A stretch of 14,981 nucleotides of DNA from Bacteroidales bacterium UBA1197 (GCA_002309995.1 DBYB01000058.1:1-14981), one strand, 5' to 3'; positions 1 through 9,058 are shown, counted from the stretch's first letter. Made by a program: numbers and translations. The notes: a model not told the origin generated them from the sequence alone.

Positions 1-60
1 TTGAGGCGGATTTCGCCGCTAATGGTGCTGAGGCAGGCACCATTGAGAACGGGGAAGTAG
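1..60. other. Unassigned edge segment
   Basis: This GC-rich stretch before the A/T tract has coding-like composition but is too short to assign. On the + strand one frame is open from the window edge to a TAG at 58-60, which would be the last 19 codons of an upstream gene. On the - strand a frame starts with an ATG at 43-41 and stays open to the edge, so the start of a divergent gene is equally possible. I recognise no protein family in either reading. Confidence 0.2.
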
Positions 61-103
61 CAAAAAAATTTTTTTTCAAAAAAATTTGTACCTTTATATG
101 CTT
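61..103 (+). promoter_or_regulatory. Predicted promoter of the SusCD/MBL operon
   Basis: A dense A/T tract (62-87, runs of seven to eight A or T) is followed by TACCTTTA at 89-96. This matches the Bacteroidota -7 consensus TAnnTTTG at seven of eight informative or free positions. No clear -33 TTTG is seen at the usual spacing; only T-rich sequence lies upstream. Transcription would begin near 103, giving a leader of about 60 nt before the preferred start at 166. It is the only convincing promoter-like site upstream of the seven-gene + strand operon. Confidence 0.5.
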
Positions 104-105
104 AA

Positions 106-135
106 ACGCACGTAGCGCGCGCCGCGTATGTGCGT
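106..135 (+). promoter_or_regulatory. Stem-loop in the 5' leader of the operon
   Basis: Bases 106-114 (ACGCACGTA) pair with 127-135 (TATGTGCGT), giving nine base pairs including one G-U, around a 12-nt loop made only of G and C. The hairpin would sit at the start of the transcript and end 30 nt before the preferred ATG at 166. It could stabilise the mRNA or take part in control. No known riboswitch class was recognised. Confidence 0.3.
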
Positions 136-165
136 ATGCGCAACACTAAAACACTGACAACCAGA

Positions 166-1638
166 ATGAACCGCAGAGATTTTCTAAAGACCGGAGGAGC
201 CGCAGTGGCCGGAAGCGCGCTGCTGGGAGGTATGACCGCCGGCATAGCGGAAGGATGTACAAGCGATAACAGCCAGGACCGCGACCATGGCAAAGTGGAT
301 GTACTGGTCCTAGGCGGAGGCCCTGCCGGCGTATGCGCTGCAATAGCAGCAGCCCGCTGCGGAGCGCAGACCCTCATAATCGAACAGGGCAACTGCCTCG
401 GCGGTATGGCCACCAGGGGCCTGGTCGCCCCGTTTATGACCTGCTACGACACCACCGGTGAGATAATGGTCATCCGCGGCCTCTTCGCGGAAATAGTTGA
501 CCGCATGGTCGCCCTCGGCGGCGCCATCCACCCCTCGCAGGTCCGCGCAGGCACTCCTTTCAGCGCCTGGATCACCAAGGGCCACGACCACCTCACACCC
601 TTCGATGCCGAAACGCTCAAGTTCGTGCTCGACGAGATGTGCGCCGAAGCCGGAGTGAGAGTTCTCTACCACTCCACCCTCGTAGCCCCTCTGATGAAAG
701 GCAACACCATCACCGGCATCCGTTTCCTCGGCCGCGAAGGCATCTTCTCCATAGGAGCCAAAGTAGTGATAGACGCCACCGGCGACGGCGACGTGGCATT
801 CAAGGCCGGCGCTCCCTGCACATTCGGCAACCCCGAACTCGGCAAGGTGCAGCCGTCAACCCTATTCTTCCACATCAACAATGTGGATTCCCCCAAGCTG
901 ATAAAGGACGTGGAGGCCCACCTTCACGAGTTCCGCAAGGTCAACGGCGTGAGCTACAGGGCCCTGCACTGGAGGGTGGAGGAAGCCGAAGCCGCCGGCG
1001 AATGGGACATCCCCCGCAAGAGCGTGAACATCTATCGTGGCGTACGGGAAGACGAATGGGCCGTTAACTGCACCCGCATCTCCAACGTGGACGCCACCAG
1101 CACCGAGAGCCTCTCCGCCGCCGAGACCGAAGGCCGCAGGCAGGTGCAGGAGATGATGAACTTCTTCCACAAGTACGTACCCGGCTGCGAGAACGCAACT
1201 GTAAAGAGTTCCGCGTCCACCCTGGGCATCAGGGAATCCCGCCACGTGAGCGGCGAATACGTACTTACCGCCGACGACCTGCTGCAGGGCGTGGTACAGG
1301 AAGACAGCATCCTCGTTGCCTCCAACAGCGTGGATGTGCACGGCCGCAACGGAGCCAACACCACCGAATACAAGACGATTGAGAACGGCAACTGGTACGG
1401 TCTGCCGCTCCGCAGCCTCATCCCGCTGCAGGTCGAAGGCCTGATAGTGGCCGGCAGGGCCATCTCCGCCACCTCCGACGCCGCCGGAGCGGTGCGCGTG
1501 ATGCCGCCGTGTATGGCGATGGGGCACGCCGCAGGCGTTGCCGCAGCACTTGCCGCACAGGGCGGCACGCTCCCCCGCAGCGTAGAGGCAGCGGACGTAC
1601 GCCGTATCCTGCTGGAGCAGGGCGCATTCCTCGGATAA
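166..1638 (+). CDS. Tat-exported FAD-dependent oxidoreductase (FAD_oxidored family, PF12831-like)
   Basis: This is a probable flavoprotein that oxidises an unknown substrate in the periplasm. The 490-residue product begins with a twin-arginine signal (NRRDFLK, residues 2-8) and a small-residue hydrophobic stretch to about residue 28. The Rossmann FAD-binding site follows: beta strand VDVLVLG, GxGxxG at Gly50-Gly52-Gly55, and Glu73 at the end of the second strand, the usual ribose-binding acid. ATGDGD at 204-209 and the C-terminal block from AGR (429-431) through RVMPPCMAMGHAAG complete the FAD-binding signature of this family. The ATG at 166 is preferred because it puts the RR motif at the extreme N-terminus. 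The frame is open upstream to a GTG at 130 and an ATG at 136, which would add 10-12 residues. Cys31 after the signal is not in a good lipobox (Ala-Glu-Gly-Cys), so lipidation is doubtful. It is the first gene of the operon and ends 30 bp before susC. Family is certain from motifs; substrate is unknown. Confidence 0.88.
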   Translation: MNRRDFLKTGGAAVAGSALLGGMTAGIAEGCTSDNSQDRDHGKVDVLVLGGGPAGVCAAIAAARCGAQTLIIEQGNCLGGMATRGLVAPFMTCYDTTGEIMVIRGLFAEIVDRMVALGGAIHPSQVRAGTPFSAWITKGHDHLTPFDAETLKFVLDEMCAEAGVRVLYHSTLVAPLMKGNTITGIRFLGREGIFSIGAKVVIDATGDGDVAFKAGAPCTFGNPELGKVQPSTLFFHINNVDSPKLIKDVEAHLHEFRKVNGVSYRALHWRVEEAEAAGEWDIPRKSVNIYRGVREDEWAVNCTRISNVDATSTESLSAAETEGRRQVQEMMNFFHKYVPGCENATVKSSASTLGIRESRHVSGEYVLTADDLLQGVVQEDSILVASNSVDVHGRNGANTTEYKTIENGNWYGLPLRSLIPLQVEGLIVAGRAISATSDAAGAVRVMPPCMAMGHAAGVAAALAAQGGTLPRSVEAADVRRILLEQGAFLG

Positions 1639-1668
1639 TACTACAAACACACAATTAATATCAACCAA

Positions 1669-4600
1669 ATGAAAAAACACTTACTGATCACCCTTCTTCT
1701 CCTTGCAGTGGGAACGCTCGCACTGAGCGCCCAGAACAAGGTGAAGGTCTCGGGAACCGTGCTTGACAAAGACGGTCAGGCCGTCGTGGGCGCAGGAGTC
1801 GTGGAGCAGGGAACTCTCAACGGCGTGGCCACCGACATCGACGGCAAGTACTCAATCCAGGTCGCATCTGGCAACTCCGTGCTGGAATTCTCCTGCATCG
1901 GATACGAAACGCTCCGGGAAACCGTGGGCGCCCGCCAGGTCATCGACGTCATTATGAAAGACGACACCGTGCTCGATGAGATAGTCGTCATCGGTTACGG
2001 TACCGTGAAGAAGAAAGACCTCACCGGCTCCGTGGCGGCCGTGGACGGCGGCAAGATTGCTGCCATCCAGGGCGTCGGCCTGAGCCAGGCTCTCCAGGGC
2101 TCGATGCCCGGCGTGCAGGTTACGCGTACCAGCGGTCTGCCGGGAGCAGCGGCCACCATCCGCGTGCGCGGCGTCACCACCATCGGCGACTCCGACCCGC
2201 TCATCATCGTTGACGGCGTGCCCGTGAGCACCATCAACGACGTTGACGTGGACGCCATCGAGAACGTCACCGTGCTGAAGGATGCGGCATCCGCCTCCAT
2301 CTACGGTGCCCGTGCATCCGCCGGCGTCATCCTCATCACCACCAAGCGCGCAAAGGAAGGCCAGCTGCACATCGACTACAACGGCAGCTTCTCCGTGCTC
2401 ACGCGTACCCGTCATCCCCAGCAGGTAAGCCCCACCCGTTTCATGGAGCTCCAGAATGAGTGCCAGTGGAACGATGCAGGCAACCCCGAGGGAAACGACT
2501 ATTACCAGTACGACAGGGACTTCATCGAGAACTATATGGCCAACCACGAGCTGGATCCCGATGCATATCCCCTCACCGACTGGGACGCCCTGATGATATC
2601 CAAGTGGGCCCCTCAGCACAAGCACCGCGTAGGCATCACCTACGGCAACAAGGTCATCAAGAGCCGTGCGATGCTCTCCTACGAGGACGAAGAGGCTCTC
2701 TACTACGGACGCGGGGTTGAGCAGTACACCGCAAGGCTCAACAACGACATCAAGATCAACAAGTTCATCTCCGCTTCGCTGGATATGACCTTCAACCACA
2801 AGTACACCCGCAACAACCAGATCAACCCGGTTCAGGCGGCGTTCAAGTACAACCCCATCTACTGCGCTGTATGGTCCGACGGCACCTTTGGCCCCGGCAA
2901 CAACGGCACCAACTCCCTGGCCCGCCTGTACGCCGGCGGATTCGACAACACCGAGCGCAACGCCTTCTACGCCAAGATGTCCCTCGTGATCACTCCGTTC
3001 AAGAACTTCACCATCACCGGAGTGTTCGCACCCCAGCTCTTCAACTCCAAGGAGAAGGACTACATCCAGAAGGCCTACTACTACCGTGAGCCGGGCATCC
3101 TCTCCGAGAACCCCCTCAGCGGATGTACCTCCAACAAGCTCACCGAGACCCGCGCCGACACTCAGGCCATCACAAAGCAGTTGCTCCTCAACTACAAGGC
3201 AGACTTCGGCAAGGACCACCATACCACCTATATGCTCGGTTACGAGGATTACTACTACTTCCACGAGAGCATGAACGGAGCCACTGACCAGATGGAACTG
3301 GCCGGCTATCCTTACCTCAACCTGGCCAACGTGAATTACCTCACCGTAGGCGGAAATGCAACCGACAACGCATATCAGTCGTTCTTCGGACGCATCACCT
3401 ACGACTACAAGGGACGCTATCTCCTGCAGGCCAACGCCCGTTACGACCGTTCTTCCCGCTTCGCCAAGGAATACCGCGGCGCATTCTTCCCTTCCGTTTC
3501 ACTGGGTTGGGTCGTGACCGAGGAGCCCTGGATGAAGGGCGTGACCGGCAGCACACTCAGCTTCGCAAAGCTGCGCGCTTCCTACGGAACGCTGGGCAAC
3601 GAGCGTATCGGTAATTATCCTTACCAGAGCCTCATCGCATTCGGCAATGTGCCTATGTACGACAGCCCCGGCACCATCGCCTCCGCGATGACCGCCGCCC
3701 AGACTGCGTTCGCCATCTACAACATCACCTGGGAAACCACCAAGACCTGGGATGTGGGTGTCGATTTCACCCTGTTCAACAACCGTCTGAGCTTCACCGG
3801 AGACGTGTACCATAAAGACACCTACGGTATGCTCCTCAGCCGCAAGATCCCCGATGTGCTGGGCTACAGCGATCCTGAAGACAACATCGGCCAGATGTAC
3901 ACCAACGGCTGGGAAATCCAGATCGGCTGGAACGACCGCATCGGCGACTTCAGCTACGCCATCAACGCCAACCTGTCCGACTACACCTCCATAATGGGCG
4001 ACCTCGGCGGCTATCAGAGCCTCGGCTCCCAGATCATCAAGGAGGGCGAAGAATACCTGGCCTGGTACGGCTACCGCAGCAACGGCCTGTATCTCACCGA
4101 GGAGCAGGTGCTCAATTCAGCCAAGCTCTACAGCAACGTGGGCCTTGGAAACATCGAGTACAAAGACCTCAGCGGCCCCAACGGCGAGCCCGACGGCATT
4201 GTTAACTCCGCATACGACCGCGAGGTGCTCGGCAGCTCCATTCCTCACTACCAGTTCGGCGGCAACATCAACCTGGGCTGGAAGAACTGGGATCTGGCAA
4301 TGACCTTCCAGGGCGTCGGCAAGGTGCTCGCATGGAAGAGCAACGCGATGATCTTCCGCGACGGCGACGCCTACACCTTCCCTCAGGAATACTCCGACCA
4401 CTACTGGAGCCGCTACAACACCGACGAGCAGAACGCCAAGGCTCTCTATCCACGCGCCTGCCTCAAGAACTCCCAGGCCAACGACTACGAGCAGACCTCC
4501 GACTTCTGGCTCTTCAACGGCGGTTACTTCCGTATGAAGAACGTCACCCTGAGCTACACCGTTCCCGAACGGCTTACGAAGGCCATCAATATGCAGAAAC

Positions 4601-4734
4601 TGCGCATCTACTGCAGCGCCACCGATCCTTTCTCCATCGATCAGTTCCCTCAGGGCTGGGATCCTGAATCCTACACCAACCTGAGCGCATATATGACCAG
4701 GACCTTCACCTTAGGTGCACAGATAACCTTCTAA
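1669..4734 (+). CDS. susC: SusC/RagA-family TonB-dependent outer-membrane transporter
   Basis: This outer-membrane beta-barrel imports a bound ligand using TonB energy and works with the SusD lipoprotein encoded two genes downstream. The 1021-residue product has an Sec signal peptide (about 1-21, ending LALSAQ). A carboxypeptidase D-like regulatory domain follows (about 24-98, with the family pattern SGTVLDKDGQAVVGAGV). A TonB-box-like segment (DEIVVIGYGTVKKKDLTGSV, 103-122) precedes the plug domain. The plug carries the hallmark strings LIIVDGVPV (178-186) and YGARASAGVILITTK (212-226). The rest is barrel and ends in TLGAQITF with the terminal phenylalanine typical of barrel proteins. Length fits the family (about 1000-1100). 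The gene is intact. Nothing in the sequence reveals the ligand, and no CAZyme is nearby to suggest one. Confidence 0.97.
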   Translation: MKKHLLITLLLLAVGTLALSAQNKVKVSGTVLDKDGQAVVGAGVVEQGTLNGVATDIDGKYSIQVASGNSVLEFSCIGYETLRETVGARQVIDVIMKDDTVLDEIVVIGYGTVKKKDLTGSVAAVDGGKIAAIQGVGLSQALQGSMPGVQVTRTSGLPGAAATIRVRGVTTIGDSDPLIIVDGVPVSTINDVDVDAIENVTVLKDAASASIYGARASAGVILITTKRAKEGQLHIDYNGSFSVLTRTRHPQQVSPTRFMELQNECQWNDAGNPEGNDYYQYDRDFIENYMANHELDPDAYPLTDWDALMISKWAPQHKHRVGITYGNKVIKSRAMLSYEDEEALYYGRGVEQYTARLNNDIKINKFISASLDMTFNHKYTRNNQINPVQAAFKYNPIYCAVWSDGTFGPGNNGTNSLARLYAGGFDNTERNAFYAKMSLVITPFKNFTITGVFAPQLFNSKEKDYIQKAYYYREPGILSENPLSGCTSNKLTETRADTQAITKQLLLNYKADFGKDHHTTYMLGYEDYYYFHESMNGATDQMELAGYPYLNLANVNYLTVGGNATDNAYQSFFGRITYDYKGRYLLQANARYDRSSRFAKEYRGAFFPSVSLGWVVTEEPWMKGVTGSTLSFAKLRASYGTLGNERIGNYPYQSLIAFGNVPMYDSPGTIASAMTAAQTAFAIYNITWETTKTWDVGVDFTLFNNRLSFTGDVYHKDTYGMLLSRKIPDVLGYSDPEDNIGQMYTNGWEIQIGWNDRIGDFSYAINANLSDYTSIMGDLGGYQSLGSQIIKEGEEYLAWYGYRSNGLYLTEEQVLNSAKLYSNVGLGNIEYKDLSGPNGEPDGIVNSAYDREVLGSSIPHYQFGGNINLGWKNWDLAMTFQGVGKVLAWKSNAMIFRDGDAYTFPQEYSDHYWSRYNTDEQNAKALYPRACLKNSQANDYEQTSDFWLFNGGYFRMKNVTLSYTVPERLTKAINMQKLRIYCSATDPFSIDQFPQGWDPESYTNLSAYMTRTFTLGAQITF

Positions 4735-4746
4735 AACACGAGCGAT

Positions 4747-6117
4747 ATGAAAAAGTATATAAGTCTTTTCCTTTGCGCCTTTATGGCTTTCGCAGCCTGC
4801 CAGCCCGTAGGGCCCGACCCCGACGAGCAGGAAGTATATCAGGGCATCAAGGCATCGGTGGAGATGTCATCTTCCGATCCTATCCCCGCCGAAGGCGGCT
4901 CGCTCGTCGTTACAGTGAACGACAGCCCGGCCTTTACGGTTTCCCTTCCCAAGACAGCCACCTGGCTCAGCTGCTCCCAGAGCGATAACGTGCTGACCTT
5001 CACCGCATCTGCAAACAAGTCTGCAGTGCTCCGCTATGCGAGGGTGAGCATTATTGACGCCGACCTCAAGATTGCCATCACCAACTTCGAAGTAATCCAG
5101 AGCGGTACCGAGAAAGAGGCTGTACGCAAGAAGTTCAGCGTCTCCCCCGACAGCATCGAGGCCAAGGCTGACGACACCCAGGCGACCATCAACGTCAACT
5201 CCGAGGTGGTATGGAAAGCCGTGAGCAACAATACCGCATTTACGGTCAGCCCCGCCCAGGGAAGCGGAGACGGCACCATCACCGTGAGTTTCCCTGCCAA
5301 CACCACCGACCAGGTGGTCACCGCTGAGGTCACCGTGAGCACCGACGACGCTGATGCAGTCGCTTCCTCATTCACCGTGAGCATCAAGCAGGCCGCCAGC
5401 AATGCGGGCAAGCCCGCCGTCAAGCCCGCTCCCGGCACCGTTCTCGCCGAGTGGCTGTTCGACACCGACCAGGTGGACGCTCTCAAGGAAGGCGGCATCG
5501 AGAGTGTTTCTGCAGAGGATGACAATGCCCCCGGCAACGTAGGCAACCCTTATGTTCCTTCCAACGTTTCCGGCAACGGACGTCTTGAGTATTACAACGG
5601 TTCCGATAAATCCAGCGTTCCCACATCCAAGCGCAAACGCCGTATCGGCGAGCGCGGCGAGCCCTGCATCTATTGCTGCTGGGAAGGCGACTGGTTCACC
5701 TGGACCGCAGAACTCGACGCCCCTCTGGCCGCAGGCACTAAGTTCAAACTGAACTTCGTCCTCAGACCCAGCTCCGAGCAGTGTATGAAGTACTGGAAGT
5801 GCGAATATCTCGACGGCGACAAGTGGGTAGAACTCGAGACCATCAGCCTTGACTTCCACAAGGATGCCGAAGGTACGGCCGAAGATCCCAAGCAGATTAA
5901 CTGCTTCATCAACGAGACAGCCACGCTCTCTGCCGATACGCCCCGCGCCCAGTTCCGCTTCACCTGCACGCAGAACGCCCAGTGCGGCGACGGATCTCCC
6001 CTTTCCGCCATCAATACCAAATACGTGCTGCGCTTTGCCGGCAAGTGGTCAAATGCCTCGGAGGAGAACAAGTATCTCCAGGTGCCCGAGAACCCCAGGA
6101 TCGTAGTCGTAGAATAA
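4747..6117 (+). CDS. Lipoprotein with two BACON domains and a C-terminal domain shared with 7856-9058
   Basis: This is probably a surface-exposed accessory binding protein of the SusCD system. The 456-residue product has a lipoprotein signal with lipobox FAAC (Cys18). The acidic stretch DPDEQE follows, as in Bacteroidota surface lipoproteins. Residues about 36-120 and 128-216 form two BACON-like beta-sandwich repeats (PF13004-like), each ending in an I-x-Q-x-G or I-K-Q-A strand. After a Pro-rich linker, residues about 231-456 form a domain I do not recognise. It is clearly paralogous to the C-terminus of the one-BACON lipoprotein downstream, sharing VLAEW, NGSDK, EPCxY, AGTK, LRP, KYW, LDGDK, DPKQ/NPKQ and VLR in the same order. 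The gene sits between susC (12-bp gap) and susD (7-bp gap), an unusual place because susD normally follows susC directly. Ligand binding is inferred from context; BACON domains are not enzymes. Confidence 0.85.
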   Translation: MKKYISLFLCAFMAFAACQPVGPDPDEQEVYQGIKASVEMSSSDPIPAEGGSLVVTVNDSPAFTVSLPKTATWLSCSQSDNVLTFTASANKSAVLRYARVSIIDADLKIAITNFEVIQSGTEKEAVRKKFSVSPDSIEAKADDTQATINVNSEVVWKAVSNNTAFTVSPAQGSGDGTITVSFPANTTDQVVTAEVTVSTDDADAVASSFTVSIKQAASNAGKPAVKPAPGTVLAEWLFDTDQVDALKEGGIESVSAEDDNAPGNVGNPYVPSNVSGNGRLEYYNGSDKSSVPTSKRKRRIGERGEPCIYCCWEGDWFTWTAELDAPLAAGTKFKLNFVLRPSSEQCMKYWKCEYLDGDKWVELETISLDFHKDAEGTAEDPKQINCFINETATLSADTPRAQFRFTCTQNAQCGDGSPLSAINTKYVLRFAGKWSNASEENKYLQVPENPRIVVVE

Positions 6118-6124
6118 AACGTCA

Positions 6125-7843
6125 ATGAAAATGAAAAGATATATTTTTGCAGTTTGTGCCGCAGCGGTTCTCATGACCGCCTGCGTTGACCTGGACCTCA
6201 GCCCCAAGAGCCAGGGTTCCAGCGAGAACTGGTATTCGACCGAGCAGGAGTTGCAGTTGTCGCTCAACGCCCTCTACAACCCCACGCTCTGGAACTTCGA
6301 ATGCAACCGCCTCTTCCATACAGACCGCTACAGCGACGACTGGAGCCAGAGGACTGAGCTCTATGACTGGCTGGCCGGCAACGTTGCCGACGACTGGGCA
6401 AAGGCCAAGAACGAGTGGGCCAACGATTACAAGGGAATCGCCCGCGCCAACACCGTACTCAACAGCCTCGACAAGGCCAAGGAGCATCTGAGCGACGCCA
6501 TCGTACAGCAGTACGCCGGCGAGGCCAAGTTTTTCCGCGCCTCCTTCTATATGTACCTCATCAACCTCTTCGGCGACGTTCCTTACTACACAAGTGACAT
6601 CTCGCTCGAAGAGGCCTACAAGATGGGCCGCGTCGACCGCTATTACATCCTGGACCAGATTTACCAGGACTTCGACGATGCTGCTGCCGTCCTGCCGGTA
6701 TCCTATAGCGGTGCACAGCGTGTCACCAAGGGTGCTGCCCTGGCCATGAAGGCCCGCGCCGCCCTCCTTATGAACGACTGGGCCACCTGCGCCGCAGCCG
6801 CCAAGGCCTGTATGGACCTCGGAGTCTATTCCCTGCATCCGGATTACCGCGAGCTCTTCCTCTCTTCCTGCAAGACCAGCCCCGAACTCATCTTCGCGCT
6901 GCCCTGCTCCAACGAGTTGCTCAAGCATTCCTACGGCGAGGCCGCAACCAGGTCGTTCTATCCCCGTAATAACGGCGGAACCTCCGTGGCACAGCCTTCC
7001 TGGGAACTGTTCTTCGCATATCCCTGCACCGACGGTCTCCCCGTGGAGGAGTCGCCTCTGTACGACCCGGCCAATCCCTTCGCCAACCGTGACCCCCGAC
7101 TGAGCGAGATAACTGTGCCCTTCGACTCGGAGTTCATGGACTACATCTACAACCCGCGTCCGAGCGCCAAGACCACCCTCCAGGTGTCCACCGGCATAAT
7201 GGCCAAGAACAACGATAACCGCCTGGTCTCCAAGGACTGCTCCTACAACGGACTCATTCTCAAGAAGTATGTGGATGAGGAGTGGATCGACGACAGGCTC
7301 ACCGACACGCCTCAGCGCATCCTCCGCTACGGCGACGTGCTGCTTATGTACGCCGAATCCAAGATGGAGATGAACCAGATCGACCAGACCGTGTTCGACG
7401 CTCTCAACAGCCTCCGCGCACGCGCCTATAAGTGCGGTCTGGGCGAGACCTCCAAGTATCCCGCCATCACCGAGACCAACCAGACGGCCCTGCGCCGCAT
7501 CATCCGCAACGAGCGCCGCTGCGAGCTGGCCTGGGAGAACCGCCGCTGGTTCGACCTCATCCGCTGGAGGATTTGCGAGCCCTGCCTCACCGCCCCCATC
7601 TACGGCCTGCCCGCCAACGCGCAGATAGAGAAGAATGAGGCCACCGGCTACTGGATCTGGCCCAAGGACTTCCGCCCGCATATGAGGGCAGACAGCACCA
7701 TCGACATCTCCGACATCGAGAACTATCCCGATTACCGCCTGGTCAATGTGCAGCGCGCCTTCGTGCCTCGCCAGTACCTCTTCCCCATCCCTCAAAACGA
7801 GAGGGTTGTATGCCCTATGCTTACACAGAATCCCGGATATTAG
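6125..7843 (+). CDS. susD: SusD/RagB-family surface lipoprotein
   Basis: This ligand-capturing lid of the SusC transporter is anchored to the outer face of the outer membrane. The 572-residue product has lipobox MTAC with Cys20, followed by VDLDLSPKSQGSSENWY, typical of SusD N-termini. TEQELQLSLNALYN (about 39-52) begins the helical TPR-like part. The C-terminal SusD motif ERRCELAWENRRWFDLIRW lies at about 463-481, and the protein ends FPIPQNERVVCPMLTQNPGY, a standard SusD terminus. A second in-frame ATG lies two codons in (6131) and cannot be excluded as the start. The gene is separated from its susC by an inserted BACON lipoprotein gene but remains in the same operon. Length is normal for the family. 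Confidence 0.97.
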   Translation: MKMKRYIFAVCAAAVLMTACVDLDLSPKSQGSSENWYSTEQELQLSLNALYNPTLWNFECNRLFHTDRYSDDWSQRTELYDWLAGNVADDWAKAKNEWANDYKGIARANTVLNSLDKAKEHLSDAIVQQYAGEAKFFRASFYMYLINLFGDVPYYTSDISLEEAYKMGRVDRYYILDQIYQDFDDAAAVLPVSYSGAQRVTKGAALAMKARAALLMNDWATCAAAAKACMDLGVYSLHPDYRELFLSSCKTSPELIFALPCSNELLKHSYGEAATRSFYPRNNGGTSVAQPSWELFFAYPCTDGLPVEESPLYDPANPFANRDPRLSEITVPFDSEFMDYIYNPRPSAKTTLQVSTGIMAKNNDNRLVSKDCSYNGLILKKYVDEEWIDDRLTDTPQRILRYGDVLLMYAESKMEMNQIDQTVFDALNSLRARAYKCGLGETSKYPAITETNQTALRRIIRNERRCELAWENRRWFDLIRWRICEPCLTAPIYGLPANAQIEKNEATGYWIWPKDFRPHMRADSTIDISDIENYPDYRLVNVQRAFVPRQYLFPIPQNERVVCPMLTQNPGY

Positions 7844-7855
7844 TACTTTTAAGAT

Positions 7856-9058
7856 ATGAAAAAGTTTTTTGCTATTCTGGCTATCGCCAGCCTGTTCGCA
7901 GTCGCCTGCGACGAAAAGCCCACTCCTGAGGACGAGGCCAAGACCTTCAACGTAACTCCCACCGGAGACGTTAACGTTGCGGCCGATGCAACCTCCATCG
8001 CCATCAACGTGGAGGCCGACATCACCTGGACCGTCGAGTGCGACAATGCCGCATTCTCCGCCAGTCCCGCTTCCGGCAACGGAAACGCTTCCATCACCGT
8101 AAGCTTCCCTGCAAACGAGAGCACCGGGAGCGTTACCGCTGTTGTGAAAGTTGTTCCCGAGAAGGTCAGCGGCGTGAAGAACGCAGGCATCAAGACCGTT
8201 ACCATCAACATCATCCAGGCTGGCAAGGAGCCCGACGTACCGGTAGGACCCGAAGGACCTGCAGCAAAGGTTCTTGCAGAGTGGGAATTCTCCACCGACT
8301 ACGCTGATTTCTTCAATGCCCATTTCACCTTCGAACTCGCCAAGGATTCCGACAAGAAGCCTACGGCCGAGTCCAACGCCCAGGGTTTCCTCCGCGAAGA
8401 CCACTACTGCCCTTCCAACAAGACGGAAGGCGGAAAGATCCGCTTCTGGAACGGTTCCGACAAGACTGCCGTGAATCCTGACGGACGCTGCAAGAGAGGT
8501 ATGGGTAATGCCGCCGAGCCTTGCTGGTACGGCAACTGGGTCGGAGACGTTGTTTACATCAACGCTGCCACCGAGCCCCTCCCCGCAGGCACCAAGCTGC
8601 ACCTCGTATGCCCTCTGCGCCCCAACACCAACAATACCCTCAAGTACTGGCTGGTTGAAATCCTCGACGGCGACAAGTTCGTTGCGCTGGGCGACGTGAA
8701 GACCGTGAACATCAACGGCATCGACGTGAAGTACAACGTTGAGCTCGTTTACGACAACAACGGTGTCGGCGACACCTCCTTCGACGGCGAGGGCAACACT
8801 GTTTATCCCGAGAATCCCAAGCAGTACAACACCATCATCGACGAGACCTACACCCTCACCGCTCCGGTGAGCGAAGTGGAGTACCACATCACCTGCCAGT
8901 CCCTTATGATGGCCGACGGAAGCCGCGAGGCAACCGACATCGGTGACGTAAGCACCGGCAAGAGGGCCAACCCCGTGCTCCGTATCCCCTATAAGGATAG
9001 CTCCAACGGCGGTTGCACGCCTGCAGGTGTGAATATGCTCATTGAGATTGTTGAATAA
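7856..9058 (+). CDS. Lipoprotein with one BACON domain and the shared C-terminal domain
   Basis: This 400-residue probable surface lipoprotein is a paralogue of the two-BACON lipoprotein at 4747-6117. Its lipobox is AVAC (Cys18), followed by the acidic DEKPTPEDE. One BACON-like domain spans about 29-122 and contains ITVSFPAN, matching the second BACON copy of the paralogue (ITVSFPAN at 178-185). The C-terminal region from VLAEWEF (139) to the end aligns with the paralogue through NGSDK (199-203), EPCWY (221-225), LPAGTK (242-247), LKYW (262-265) and LDGDK (270-274). It carries an extra segment of about 30 residues, rich in Asp, Asn and Val, near 283-316. The stop codon overlaps the next start by one base (TAATG), implying translational coupling. 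A role in binding substrate next to SusD is inferred; no catalytic motif is seen. Confidence 0.82.
   Translation: MKKFFAILAIASLFAVACDEKPTPEDEAKTFNVTPTGDVNVAADATSIAINVEADITWTVECDNAAFSASPASGNGNASITVSFPANESTGSVTAVVKVVPEKVSGVKNAGIKTVTINIIQAGKEPDVPVGPEGPAAKVLAEWEFSTDYADFFNAHFTFELAKDSDKKPTAESNAQGFLREDHYCPSNKTEGGKIRFWNGSDKTAVNPDGRCKRGMGNAAEPCWYGNWVGDVVYINAATEPLPAGTKLHLVCPLRPNTNNTLKYWLVEILDGDKFVALGDVKTVNINGIDVKYNVELVYDNNGVGDTSFDGEGNTVYPENPKQYNTIIDETYTLTAPVSEVEYHITCQSLMMADGSREATDIGDVSTGKRANPVLRIPYKDSSNGGCTPAGVNMLIEIVE

Noticed and set aside
130..165. Earlier starts (GTG 130, ATG 136) for the oxidoreductase
   Set aside because: The ATG at 166 places the twin-arginine motif at the N-terminus as expected, and the earlier GTG start would lie inside the leader hairpin. 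The upstream starts are possible but less likely.
1852..3264. Antisense open frame of 470 codons opposite susC
   Set aside because: It is a shadow of strongly conserved SusC sequence, with the same Val/Gly/Leu bias and no motif.
7844..7851. TACTTTTA as an internal -7 promoter element before the one-BACON lipoprotein
   Set aside because: It lies only 4 bp before the ATG at 7856, leaving no room for a transcript leader, and no -33 element is evident. It is probably chance in an A/T-rich gap.
6122..8887. Antisense open frame of 921 codons opposite susD and the one-BACON lipoprotein
   Set aside because: Both + strand genes have clear family motifs. The antisense translation has no recognisable domain and is biased to Val, Gly and Leu, as expected from the complement of GC-rich coding sequence.
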